In this document: piece by piece, positions 35,126 to 45,789 of the stretch
How positions within the stretch are numbered: the first letter of the stretch is position 1
Layout: each line of letters starts with the position of its first letter
Source: Ligula intestinalis
Taxonomy: Eukaryota; Platyhelminthes; Cestoda; Diphyllobothriidea; Diphyllobothriidae
Assembly: GCA_036362985.1 (NCBI GenBank)
Contig: JAYGXS010000003.1
Span: 79,780,998 to 79,844,997, forward strand
DNA: 64,000 bases
Reading direction: 5' to 3'
Program-made: the position numbers and the translations under genes
Notes under the pieces: generated by a model
Seen by the model: only the letters and a program-made list of their open reading frames with translations
The model's database searches: none
What the model was told of the DNA's origin: nothing

Positions 35126-35665
35126 ATGACGGAACAGCCCCTCCCGGCCACGCTGCTCCGACTCCTCCTCCTCGCCGCCGGAATCGAGGCCAACCCTGGA
35201 CCTCTCTGGTACTGCTCGTTCTGCCGAGTCCATCTGGGCCGCCGCGACTGGTCTGTACGTTGCGGCTCCTGCAATGGCTCGTGCCATCTCCGCTGCAGTG
35301 GCCTCGCCACGGCTGCCGATTGGTCGCCCGCCTTCGCGTGTCCCAGCTGTCCCGTGCCCCCACCGATCTCCATGCCTCCAGCCCGTCCAGTCCTGAACCC
35401 AAATCCTCTGGTCTCCGACCTTGCCTCACCACCTGGTCTTAAGATCTTACAATTCAACGCCAACGGCCTCCTTGGGAAGCTTGACCAGCTCCTGGCCTTC
35501 ATGCGCTCGCACAGCATAGCTGTGGCGGCTATCCAAGAGACAAATTGGTCTATCTTCCTGTGCCGATTACACGATTGTCCGTCGCGACCGAGGCCGCAAC
35601 AAAGGCGGAGGTTTGGCCTTCCTGGTGGACAAATCCATTGCCCATCACCAGCTTCCCCTGCTTAG
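35126..35665 (+). pseudogene. N-terminus: 2A-like peptide, PHD-like finger, start of endonuclease
   Basis: The first ATG in this frame is 35126. A leucine-rich stretch (LLRLLLLAA) leads into GIEANPGP, whose NPGP is encoded at 35192-35203. This matches the ribosome-skipping 2A consensus ExNPGP; the usual preceding aspartate is glycine here. Next comes CSFC, then CGSC, HLRC and CPSC at PHD-like spacing (C4HC3). The endonuclease begins with LKILQFNANGL and keeps IQETNW. The frame is lost shortly after that. 2A-like sequences are known at the N-termini of some APE-type non-LTR retrotransposons, where they can act as alternative targeting signals. Confidence 0.75.
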
Positions 35666-36196
35666 AGCCGATCCCACGGAAGTACTGGCGATTTCCCTTG
35701 ACATTGGCCCGGCGCCGCTAACCGTCGTGAACGTGTACATCCCTCCAACTTCCAGTTGTTGTCCCGATTTCACCGCCTCTATCGCTCCCTACTTACCTTC
35801 TGGTGACAGTTTAATACTAGGTAACTTCAACGCCCATCACGACCTGTGGTGCTCCAATTTGGCGGCCGATTCCCGGGGAGAAGTCCTGGCGGATGAACTA
35901 GAGCAAGCTCCCTTTGCAGTCCTCAACGAGGACAGCCCAACGCGGCTCCCACTCAACGGTGCCCCTAGCTCTCCCGATATCTCCCTTGCCAGTCTCAGTC
36001 TGGTAGCCTCCACCACCTGGAGCACGGAAATCAGCCTAGGGAGCGATCTCCTTCCTATAGTGCTCGAATTGGCCACCTCTGCCGACCGTATCAAGGCTCC
36101 AAACAGGCACTTCATCAACTTCAAGAGAGCTGACTGGGCAGCGTTCACCGCCGAATGCGAAGCAGGAACCGAGCTGCTACCGCCCCCCCCCCCCCA
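35613..36196 (+). pseudogene. Endonuclease domain with lost catalytic residues
   Basis: Continues the APE-type endonuclease in another frame: VVNVYIPPTS, then LILGNFNAHHDLW, where the family has GDFNAH (Asp to Asn; codon AAC at 35823-35825), and GSDLLPI, where the family has SDHLPI (His to Leu; codon CTC at 36048-36050). Both are metal or proton-transfer residues, so nicking activity should be gone. The frame breaks at a 13-C run (36183-36195), where a homopolymer error in the assembly is also possible. Confidence 0.8.
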
Positions 36197-38434
36197 CCTG
36201 TGTCCACACGGTGGAGCGGGCCGTTCATTACCTGCTTCTGGCAGCAGCAGGCCACCACATACCGAACGGTCACATTCCCATACTGCGCCCTAACTACCCA
36301 CGCGAGGCCTCCCGACTGGAACGAGAGAGAGACGATATTCGAGCGCCAGATGCAAATGACCCGCGTGTAAGCAAACTCAATGGCTTGATCACCAAGACCG
36401 TCAACGACGACAAACGAGAACGTTGGCATGAAAGAGTTGCAGATTGTAATTTCCGCGGCAACTCAGCTGCCACCTGGAAACTTCTACGCAATCTGACCGA
36501 GCCCCAGGCTGACACAGCTAACCAGTCCATTAGCTTTGGAGACGACATCTTCAACTCGAACAACGGTCAGATCGCTGCGAAGGTGAACAAACTGTTCTCG
36601 CCCCGCTCGGCGCCCAGTCCCAAAAGCAAGCACTCCCTTCTTCGTCTCCCCCATAAGGCCCCGCCTCCGGACATCTCCTTCTCGGCCGATGCTATCCTCA
36701 CCGCCGTCACGAAAACGAAAGTCTCGAAAGCCTCAGGACCGGTAGGCCTGGCACTTATCTATTTTCGCTATATCGGCCCCAATGTGGCTGCCTACCTTGC
36801 GGCCGTTTTCAATCTTTCGCTGGCCAGTTCAATCATCCCCGATTGCTGGCGCCAGTCCATCATCATCCCACTGGTCAAAGCTGGCAAGGACCCCAGGCTA
36901 GCGACCTCCTTTCGCCCAATCGCCCTCCTCAGTCCACTGGCGAAGATGTTGGAACAACTTCTCCACCCCATGCTGAATTCTGCAGCGGATATGTCTAGCC
37001 ATCAACATGGTTTCAGGTCGGGTCATGGGACTACAACGGCGCTTTTCGAGCTCAGCGACGCTATCCTCGAGGGCTTCAATCATCAGAAGCCCGCTTCGCG
37101 GACTGTGGCAGTCTCAATTGACCTGTCACGAGCCTTTGACTGCGTCCGCCACGATCATCTCCTGCAGGATTTTGTCTCCCAACTGGCCTGGTCCGATGGT
37201 TGGCGGCTTACATCCGTGGCCGCCACAATCGTGTCCTTTTCCGCGGCACTCTCTCCAAGCCCCGTAAGCAGACCTGCAGTGTTCCTCAAGGCTCTGTGCT
37301 CAGCCCGACGCTGTTCAAAATTTACATGCGGGAACTCCCACTCCCTCCGGCACCCGCCAAAGTGGTATCGTACGCGGATGATGTCACCTTCTTCTGCCAG
37401 CACCATCACATTGATCAGGCTGCACAGGTTCTCTCGAAATCCATGCCTCATGTTGTGGACTTCCGTCACTGCTTTCATGCTGGACCCGAAGGATTTCAAT
37501 CGTCAACGGTGAGGCTTTGCCGCTGGTCCGTAAGCCAAAGCTCCTTGGCGGCCGTTTAGATCCGCTCTTCACGTCCGCGGACCATGCGAGGGAGGTCGCA
37601 AGCAAAGTGAGCTGGTGCACCAAGGTCCTCAAGGCTCTCGCGAGCACATCCTGGGGCTGCTCAAAAGAGACGCTGGCGACCACATTCAAAGCGCTGGCCA
37701 AGCCGCATCTCACCTATGCGGCACTAATCTGGTCTCCCACAATCAGCTCCCCCAGCCTCCGCCGCCTTCAGTCAGCACAGAACGGTGCCCTCCGTAAGAT
37801 CACGGGCTGCTATAAAATGTCGCCCATCGATCATCTTCATGCGGAAACTTCTGTCCTGCCGGTCGCCGCACACAACAAACTCCTGGGTCAGCAGTTCTGG
37901 TGGACCTGTTTACAGCCTGGCCATCCGAACCACAATTGTTGCAACGCTCCTGAGCCTAGCCATAACGCTCGGAAGTCTGTCCGAGATCTCCACAAGGCAG
38001 TTGTCGGCTCCTCTCTCTCTGATCTACCCGTTGATGGCTCCGCCATCAGGACAGGCTACCAGCGCCTTCACCAGAGAGCCGTTGTGGACGCAAAGTCCAG
38101 CTACCACCCCCCGGTCCTTCTGGGTGGCTACCCACCTCCGATTGCGGCCTCAGAACGACATCTCCCAAGGGTGACTCGCTGTACCCTGGCGCAGCTACGC
38201 AGCGGCTACTGCATGCTCCTTCATCAGTACCAACACCGGCTCGACCCGTACATACCCAACTGCGGCGTCTCGCCGCATGACTTCCGTCATCTCTTCACCT
38301 GCAGTTCCCAGCCCAACTCACCCCTGAGGACCATTGGCTCAAGCCGGCCGAGATCGCGGCTTTTCTCTGTCTCCCAACTGCACCCAGTTTGGGCTCCGGC
38401 GGGAAACCCTGATCCAACAAGGGCTACTAACTAA
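36197..38434 (+). pseudogene. Reverse transcriptase and C-terminal domain of the CR1-like element
   Basis: The frame from 36211 contains KASGPVGLALIYFRYI, FRPIALLSPLAKMLEQLL, HQHGFRSGHGTTTALFEL and motif A VSIDLSRAFDCVRH. After a frameshift near 37180 the next frame has SVPQGSVLSPTLFKIYM and motif C VVSYADDVTFF. After another, 37517-38434 holds the CR1 C-terminal region (HLTYAALIWSP, LRRLQSAQNGALRKITGC) to a TAA. RT catalytic aspartates are all retained. Frameshifts, not missense changes, inactivate this half. Confidence 0.87.
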
Positions 38435-38440
38435 CCAACG

Positions 38441-39259
38441 ACCGTCGTATACGGACCCTTATTTCAAATGATCGATTTATCCTGTTGACTGGCAACCCGT
38501 CAAACCATTTTAACCTGTAACAATACTCTTATTTATGTCATATTGTACTACGGAGTACTCTGTTTTGCAGGCGTTTCTCAGGAACTGATGTTTATTAGGA
38601 AGCTAGACCCTGGCGAATAACTAGCTAGAAAAGCAGAGCCCGAAATCTTCTAACAAAGGCTAACATTATCATATGTGGACAACTTCTTACCGTTTTTTAG
38701 TTGTATAGCAAGCTGACGATTCGAACCTGAACTTCTTTCTTAATAGGTCTGCCGGAACTCATTAAGATAAAATTCGGAGGCTTTAATTCCATATGGTATT
38801 TATGCAGGGGTGACTTTACGGTGATCACTTTTCCATATTCAATAGTCAGAGGTGCAGTGCCTCACAAGCAAAAAGAAACGCAGTTGTTTTGCCCCTAAAC
38901 GTTGTCTAAAACAACACGCCACACAAGTGGGAATACGTTCAGGTGTAAGCAGAATTCTGCCTAAACTGTAAACTGGGATATTTATTGTCGTCAGATAGCT
39001 TTCCGGTCAGCAACATAACCTAAACATTAACACAAAAATTATGTTTTCAGCCATCTCTGATGAGTAAAAAAGGTAGCTCAGGCGGTTGGTCGGCCACCAA
39101 TCATATACAGATTTGAAGGTAGACCAAAAACGCGACGTAGGGTAAAGAGAAATAAAAAAGAATTTACACGCGGGGAAAAGCCATAAGAACAGTTAGAGTA
39201 GGGCAGGTTAATGTGGAAAATAAAACACAGCCAAGGAGAAAATTGAGAATAGAAAGTAT
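38441..39259. other. Downstream of coiled-coil gene; candidate poly(A) signal
   Basis: No ORF recognised. On the minus strand AATAAA at 38986-38981 lies about 275 nt past the stop codon of the coiled-coil gene and could end its transcript. An interval of this length would be its 3' UTR. Confidence 0.4.
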
Positions 39260-41142
39260 TCAAGGCATAACTTCCATCTTCGCCGCTTTTTCGGCTAAGG
39301 TAGGGGCAGATTTTTTCAGCTTTTCTTTCTCACCATTCACATACGCCTCACCAACTCGGTCAATTATCTCGTCATCAGGCACTTCATCAACAAGATACTC
39401 AATTGACTTGGTAGGACGGGGAGTGGGATCCACATGCACCATGACTTCAGATGCGCCCGCAAGTCGACGATCTTGGGTAGTTCGGTAAATGGACTTGGAG
39501 TATTGTTCGGCTTGTTCGAGGGTAATTGTAAGCTTAGCGAGACTTGCTTTGTATCGTAAGATTTCATCCAGTATACGACAACGCTGTCGTAGAATGTTTA
39601 ATTCAGCATCACGACGTCGGATGTCTGATTCCAGACACCGAATAGTAGACCCATATTCTTTAACTTTGGCATGGAGTGCGGCTGTTTCTTGATCTCGCAC
39701 TTCGTGCAGTTCCTAATAATAATAGCAATAATAATGCCAATTACATTAAGGGCAGGAAATATAAATGAGGATAGTTAACGGTACTTTGGCAAAAAATTGG
39801 CAAGAGCGCTAATTCATTTCTAGCATATACCATGAGATTTTACAGAAAAAATATCTTGCTGTATTCTGCGGCTCTACCATCACTGGTGTTTGTTATAAAC
39901 ATGTTTTATGTAAAAAACGATAATCCTAATTGTTAGAGGTCTTGTTGCGAAGAGATTGGTTCTTAGTATTCGTCGCTATTCATTTTAACAAAACAGTTTT
40001 ATGGCAGCTCATAAGAAGGCACGAGGTGAGCCAGGAGTTGAAGAATGTTTTTTTGAATTAATTAAAGTTCCCTGGACGTGTGTCTGTGAAGATACCCAGT
40101 TCTCTGCCTTTCTTACTGCCTATGCCTCTCCCACAACGCGCAACGGAGTCAGTTCCCAAACAAGACCAATTGTTCATCTGATTATAACTTTTTCAGACAT
40201 GAAAAATTCATGTTTACGTTAATTATTAGTGCCATTTTTAGTCAGGTTCTACCTCGCTTATCTGGATGAACGCGGTTTAAGTTCTAGTGATTCTTTTCAG
40301 CCTACTCGGCGTCGGGCGTCATCTCTGCTAAATCACATCGTGTGTGCCTTTCTCAAAACTTTCGGGCCACAGGACTTATCTCATTTAGGATAGGAGCATT
40401 AAATTTACTTTTTAGTTTTGTTTTTAACTTTCGTGTAAAATGATTTACATATGTATTTATGCTGTGCAAGCTTTTTTTAAACTACGATGGTAGGAACATG
40501 GAGATAAGATAACTACATGATAAATTGATAAGGCATAATGAAAAATGATGATATAAACAGTAAATATATCTGGTGAACATTCAATAATCGTTTGAACGGA
40601 CTAATCATCTGCAGACGGCACGAGAGTCAACCCTTGTGGATCACCTCACAATTTTAAAGATGGACAGCAAACAAGGAGTCTTAGTTATACTAATTTTGGT
40701 TAGTATGTTCGACACAAAACTGTAACTCTCACACAAAAATGGACGACGAACCTTCACGGATTCCGAATAAAGCGCATCTTTTCTATCCATTTCCGCCTTC
40801 TGCTCCTCAAGAGCCGCCTCCAGCTCTTCTACCCTTTTAGCTAAGGCATTTAAATGTTTATTAGCTTCTTCGATATTTGTTTTGTAGGCGGAATCACCAC
40901 TTCCACCGCCCAAAAGCCACATAATCGAATGTAAATGCTTTGCAAACTTAGTAGTTTGTCTAAGGCGGTAATAATCGTGATAATACAAACAAACACTGCA
41001 TATCCTGTTGTGTTGTAGCGCCCGGGAGCGTAGGTTCCTCCGTCGGGATGATTTCCTCCGGTATAACAGCTATATTAACTTCTTCAGCTTTAGCCACCGG
41101 CTTCTGCACGTCCTCGATCACACTAGAATCGTCATTAGTCAT
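39260..41142 (-). CDS. Coiled-coil protein, VMAC-like (three exons)
   Basis: Exons: 41142-40997, 40959-40752 and 39712-39260, joined in frame with GT-AG introns of 37 and 1039 nt to give 268 codons plus stop. The protein has an acidic, disordered N-terminus (about residues 1-48), then a long heptad-rich coiled coil (about 75-190; NIEEANKHLNALAKRVEELE, ETAALHAKVKEYGSTIRCLE, DIRRRDAELNILRQRCRILD), and a charged C-terminus ending KAAKMEVMP. From memory, the IEEANKHL...ELEA, RDAEL...L and LAKL...LEQAE pattern resembles vertebrate vimentin-type intermediate filament-associated coiled-coil protein (VMAC), a small poorly studied protein. Coiled coils are easily over-matched, so the family name is tentative. 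The gene itself is well supported by matching phases across both introns. No sign of decay. Confidence 0.72.
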
Positions 41143-41925
41143 TGCAAATGATCACAAAGTAATAATCCGAGGTAGGTATAGTGTATGAAGGTTTATTGTA
41201 CAAGAACAGATGTTGTTAGGAAAAATGTTTAAGGGTTATGCACAGATAAGTAAAACACTCAAGACTGGTGATTTGGGAAGGTGGATTTGGAATCTACTAC
41301 CGGGGAGAGAAGCCCGTCCGTTGTTACTTGTACTCAAACAAAGACAGAACAAGGAACCTTTGTTAGTATCTCTTCTCGAGGTCGGCCCTTTGTGTCCCAC
41401 TCTGGTTAAACAAACCCAGGGTCAGCTCTGTTTGCTACAGTGTAGTATGCGAAAGTTGTGACCGTATTATAGGAATAATCTCAAAAATCGAATAAGCTTT
41501 CAACTAGGGATTATTTTACCTAACTTTTTGAAAACACTAGGTTAATCCACCGCTTCGTTTTGAGCTCAACTTTTTACTAAAATTCGTACATTTTATTTTA
41601 AAAAGTGCATTATCCGAAAGGGAAACTCACCAGCAGATCTAAATGACTTTGCTTATTAACCATTAAACTATATCTAAGGATATTCTAGCTACTTTTTCTA
41701 AGCCCAGAACATCTTTTTTAATTCTTCTGCCTATCGCAGCCCCTAAATTAGGTTTTACAGTCCCGCAACCTAACTATATCTATGACAATTTTACCGCATG
41801 TGGACTATCACCTAGGAAGTGGCCGTAAAATTTGGGCTTGTGGTATAGGGTAGTGTAGTTATTGAGTATATATAAAGGGGATAGTGAAGGCGTTGGCAGA
41901 CGAGGTCAAACTATGGAGAGCCATC
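41143..41925. other. Upstream region of the coiled-coil gene
   Basis: No ORF with family support. The promoter of the minus-strand gene should lie in its first few hundred bases, but no clear TATA or initiator is recognised. Confidence 0.35.
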
Positions 41926-41929
41926 AGGT

Positions 41930-43310
41930 CTGACACTGACAACTGGCAAGGTTTGGACTGGCCAAGTGGCTTTTTCAGCGTTTCAAAGTTCTATCAGAGG
42001 ACTCTGCAACGACCATCAAGTCAGCTGAACAGTTCAAACAAAATCTGCAGGGTATTCGACTAACATATGACGAAGGGATGTTTTCCTTCGATGTGACCAC
42101 ACCTTTCACCCCGATGCCGCAACGTCTTGCAGTGGCAACAATTCAAACCCTGTTAGAAGAACAGTAAAACGAGGCGGACATGAAGCGCAAAATAAGCCAT
42201 GTTGTTGGACTCCTGAAACGCTGCTTAAGCACCTTTTACACCTTCAATGGAACCGTGTACGAACAAATAAAAGGTACACCAATGGGGCCGCCGTTGTCCG
42301 GCCTGATTGCCGAGAAAGTATAAGAATGAATAGAGGCACTGGCTTTTGAGCACTATCAACCATGATTGTAGATCCGGGATGTTGATGAAACGTTTGTATT
42401 CATCAGTCGAGACAGGATTGAGGATTTTAAAGAGATTCTGAACTTCATATTCCCCGACATCCAGTTCACGAGGGAGGAAGAAAAAGACTGCCAGTTGCTG
42501 TTCCTCGACGTGCTGATGTGCAGAAAAAATGGTTGGGAACTCAAAACAACAGCTTGCAGAAAGGCGATGAATACCTCGCATATTCTGAGTTAAATTAGCA
42601 ACCATCCCGTGGCGCACAAACGCAGCTGCGTACGAACGCTGTATCGCCACACAGAAACTCACTGCAGCGAACCAACAGACGAAAAGGCCGAGGTCAATTA
42701 TCCGCGGAAACTGTTCAAAATGAATGGGTATCCTGGCACCTTCGTCGAAAAATGCAGGCGCGGAACAAAAAAACAACGGGGCAGCCAGAATTAAAACACT
42801 GGCAAGCAATAGGCTTTATTGCTTGCGTATCCGAAGAATTTGCCTGACTGGTTAGCGAATTCGGGATTGGCGTCGCTCACCGACCGGAAGCGACAATCCG
42901 CAGCCGAAGGACCAATATATGTCAACCAGAAATCCGGTGTTATTTACCAAATCGATTCTCTTTGCGGTCAAGCCAATTATTATGGCTATACCAGCAAACG
43001 GGTTGCCACGAGACTGCACGAGCATGAACTCGCCGTGCGAAGGAAGGACAAGCTATCTTTGGTCACCGTCCACGCATACTCGCCAGGGCGCGACTTCGAC
43101 TTCAAACACGTACGAATACTAGGCCAGTCGGACGACAGAGTCCCACGCCTATTGCAAGAATATGGCACTCGCACGCGGATTCTATTAAAAGGCATACCAA
43201 TCTCCCAGATGTCTATCTCACGTTGCGCGAGCAATGACAGGGCTCAAGTTCACTCGCGGCGAAGCGAACAATGGGGCCTCAAGGTCACCTCCGGCAGAGC
43301 TGATTTATAA
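41930..43310 (+). mobile_element. Penelope-like element (RT + GIY-YIG), degenerate
   Basis: RT motif A survives as FSFDVTTPFT, then GTPMGPPLSGLIAEKV (motif B, near 42280). Motif C is DVDE where the family has YVDD. LLFLDVLMCRKNG and VAHKRSCVRTLY follow. The linker is MNGYPGTFVEKCRRGTKKQR. The GIY-YIG region (SGVIYQID, then a small shift, NYYGYTSKRVATRLHEHE) has IG changed to YG. It ends with HAYSPGRDFDFKHVRILG. At least four in-frame stops lie between 42165 and 42370, plus more after 42590. Same PLE family as 15255-16400. The N-terminal part is weak or missing. Confidence 0.82.
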
Positions 43311-43330
43311 ATCAGTACTATTCTAGTGAG

Positions 43331-43440
43331 CTGTACGCTTTCACGCCTTGACAATGGCCTCGGGTGAGAATCCGAAACGCCAGGCAAGTAAAATACTGGT
43401 CCCAGAAAACGTCCTTCCGCCTTCTATTCAATTACCTGGG
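43331..43440 (+). repeat. 3' pseudo-LTR-like segment of the preceding PLE
   Basis: GAGCTGTACGCTTTCACGCC, TTGACAA (43348-43354, degenerate first box), GGCCTCGGGTGAGAATCC, GAAAC (43374-43378), GCCAGG, then TACTGGTCCCAGA and CCTTCTATT. Matches the right arm of the palindrome at 10725-10867, and identifies that palindrome as pseudo-LTRs of this PLE family. A CCAG/CTGG pair could close the third helix. Confidence 0.75.
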
Positions 43441-43958
43441 CTTCGCATTTTTTGACTACTGAGAATATTCACATATGCTATGGTAAGTAGGCGCTCAACG
43501 ATCGGTTATGGGACTGAGTCGTCCTGATATGCCTTGGAGCCCGCTCGTGAACCCTGTTAGCACCCGCTCAATGGCTAGCACATCTGGACAACAATACATT
43601 ACTGACAAAGAAAAGGGAGACAAGAATGACCAGTTTTGGTTGATAAGTCGTCATCAAACAGCCATATCCAAACATATGACCATAAAGTGAAGGTTCATCA
43701 AGTATTCCCTGAAATTTTTCCCCACTTTCAGTCAGAACAGCGAGGAATTACAATGTTTCATTCCTTAATCACCCGGTTAAGACACAAGCTGGTTCGTAGT
43801 TTGTCTCTGCTTTGTACCGGTGATCTCAGACAATTGTCGCTCTTCTCAATACACTAAATCGGACATTTAAAGAGCACAGAGTACTCCGTTAAGCATTTTG
43901 AAGGCCACAATCGTCTTTTGACTCTTGGGGCGTGCGTGCGTAGGCCGGTCCATGCCAG

Positions 43959-44299
43959 GTGCCATCAGGTATGTGCACCCACCGGCCCACACCATCTCTT
44001 TCCTCGCGGCGACCGCCTCCATGCTAGCCGTTGTGGTGACATACCCAATGACTCTGATTCGCTCAAAGGTGCAGGCCTCCTTCTTCTGGAAAGATCCGCT
44101 CTGCGCCGGTGGTCAACTGCACCCCAAAATCACCCTACCTAGCCTGCTCTTGGTCACTTGGCGTGAGGACGGTGTCATCGGTCTCTACCGCGGCATGGGC
44201 GCAAATGTGATCAAGGTTCTGCCCGCCATCGCCATCAACATGCTGACCAATGAGTCCATCGAACGGAAGTGTAACATTGGTCTTATTGGCTCCAAATAG
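43959..44299 (+). CDS. Mitochondrial carrier (SLC25) C-terminal exon
   Basis: The last exon of a solute carrier of the inner mitochondrial membrane. The frame reads HTISFLAATASMLAVVVTYP then MTLIRSKVQA, the fifth transmembrane helix and third-repeat signature (Px[DE]xx[KR] in variant form PMTLIR). The matrix segment EDGVIGLYRGMG and last helix ANVIKVLPAIAIN-MLTNESIER follow, ending in TAG at 44297-44299. The GLYRG-x-NxxKVxPA spelling is closest to the ATP-Mg/phosphate carrier group (SLC25A23/24/25); substrate is inferred. The exon start is uncertain: CAG acceptors at 43956-43958 and 43966-43968 both keep a usable frame. Upstream repeats one and two were not found in the window, so either the introns are long or this is a relic. 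No in-frame stops. Confidence 0.75.
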
Positions 44300-44349
44300 G
44301 GGATAGTTGGCGTTATCCCCGACGCGCACATTTCCTACTCACACTTCCT

Positions 44350-44351
<2 letters not shown>

Positions 44352-44398
<47 letters not shown>

Positions 44399-44408
44399 NN
44401 NNNNNNNN

Positions 44409-44454
<46 letters not shown>
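44352..44454. repeat. (CA)n repeat with assembly gap
   Basis: CA dinucleotide tract on both sides of ten Ns at 44399-44408. The true repeat length is unknown. It sits between the SLC25 exon and copy B of the 470-bp repeat; the corresponding position in copy A has no CA tract. Confidence 0.98.
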
Positions 44455-44456
<2 letters not shown>

Positions 44457-44925
44457 CAGTTCCCCCTTCGATTTCGACGATGGGCACCACACGCTCCAAC
44501 AAGCCGCAGCAAACGCTGAAGCAAGCCACAACTGACACAAAGGCGAGCTGGGCAAGCAACACGAAAGCAACAGCAAGCAGGAGCAACGCAGAGAACTCGT
44601 GCGAGAGAAAACAGGAGTTTAGGCAGACTTGCACAGAATTTTTCCACTCGCTCGCCACTCCCACCTCCGTTTCCGGTGTAAAGACCGGGGATGAGGGAGG
44701 GTGTAGATGGCTGGCGCGATAAACACACAGCACGCGCACACTTGACACAGCCATCTCCCTAGGTATGCTCCCGACAGCGCGGGAGCACCATAAAGGCCAC
44801 ATTAAGAGGGAGCCATTGCAGCCTGACTCTCAGTCCTCCCTCTCCTCCCGTACGCACACATAGACACACGCGTACAGAAGGAGCAGCTACGTGGGGGCCC
44901 GAGTTTTCCCGTCAGTTGGCAGACC
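44455..44925 (+). repeat. Dispersed ~470-bp repeat, copy B
   Basis: Direct repeat of 33437-33905. Differs by small indels and a roughly 65-bp insert near 44800-44870. Non-coding by comparison of the two copies. Confidence 0.8.
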
Positions 44926-45359
44926 CTCCAAGCCACGGCTTTTAGCGCACCGTGATAGATTCAGACGCATTCAGATTTATTATAGTGAGGGAAGAAACGC
45001 GCCGAGGTCAACCTCACTCTCTCCCCCACCGCATAGTGACCGCCTAGCTTTTCGGGCACCCGCAGTGGGGCCTGAAACCCAGTGGGAGCGCGAGCGCAGT
45101 CACCAACAGGGAATTAGAAGTGAGAGAAAGTGCCAGCGCTTTCCAGGCCGCAGGGACCGTGGTTGGCTGAAGACTGGCATTGCATGTGCATACAGCCCAT
45201 TGGATCTTAGAAGGGTGAAAGCAGCCCTGCATGTAGCCTGGGCCAACACCCTCCTGAGAGGGGTAATCGGTCAGTCAACGACTGAAAGGCACTACCCATG
45301 CTCCTTTGACGGTCGGCGTCCGTGGGCGAGGCTGTAAGGAGAGCAAGAGACAATTGGTG

Positions 45360-45560
45360 AACTTTGCAAGTGTGGACATGCAGAAAAAGAGGAAGAAGAA
45401 GAGTAGAAAAAAGATGAAGTAGAAGAAAAAAGAAGAAGGAGGAGGAGGGGAAAGGACGAAGGGAAAAAATGGGAAAAGGGATAGAAAGAAGAAAAAATTG
45501 AAGGAGGGAAATAGGGAGAGGAGGCGAGGGGGGAACGCAGACGGGCCGAGAGAGAGGGGA
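45360..45560 (+). repeat. Polypurine tract
   Basis: About 200 nt of almost pure A/G on the plus strand with GAAGAAG and GGAGGAGG runs. The apparent proline/serine/leucine-rich minus-strand frames over it are compositional artefacts. Such tracts can form triplex (H-DNA). Confidence 0.85.
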
Positions 45561-45789
45561 GGAAATCAAGTATAGAAAGAAACAATGAGAGCAAAATCTC
45601 AACTTACCTTGCAGCAGAGAATCTTCAGTAACTACTGAGGCTGACGATTGTGCTAAAGACAGAACTGTAGGGGCCGATATTTTGAGTACGATTGCGATAA
45701 TGGAGCGAGTGATATGACTACAGGAGCTATTATGGGGCAGAAAAGGCAAGACAGTGTTCGACAAATTCAGCAAGAACGGCCTCCACTTA

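Larger units (their letters stand above)
35043..38440 (+). mobile_element. CR1-like non-LTR retrotransposon with 2A-like leader, near full length
   Basis: A GC-rich plus-strand element encoding, in order: a 2A-like leader, a PHD-like C4HC3 finger, an apurinic-type endonuclease, a reverse transcriptase with YADD, and a C-terminal CR1-type tail. At least four frameshifts (near 35570-35620, the C-run at 36183-36195, near 37180, and near 37500) split the single ORF2. It belongs to a different CR1-like lineage from the copies at 4.0-7.4 and 61.4-64 kb: its N-terminus and RT block spellings differ (SRAFDCVRH against RKAFDSVPH). It would copy its RNA at a nicked target. Confidence 0.88.

Noticed and set aside
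36197..38434. Host telomerase or other cellular RT
   Set aside because: The endonuclease upstream and the CR1-type C-terminal region identify a non-LTR retrotransposon.
44313..44802. Minus-strand frames with long Val-Cys repeats
   Set aside because: They are translations of the (CA)n tract and cross the N gap; not proteins.
45207..45773. 188-codon hydrophobic minus-strand frame that could suggest a membrane protein
   Set aside because: It is the complement of the polypurine tract, which gives Leu/Ser/Phe/Pro by composition alone.
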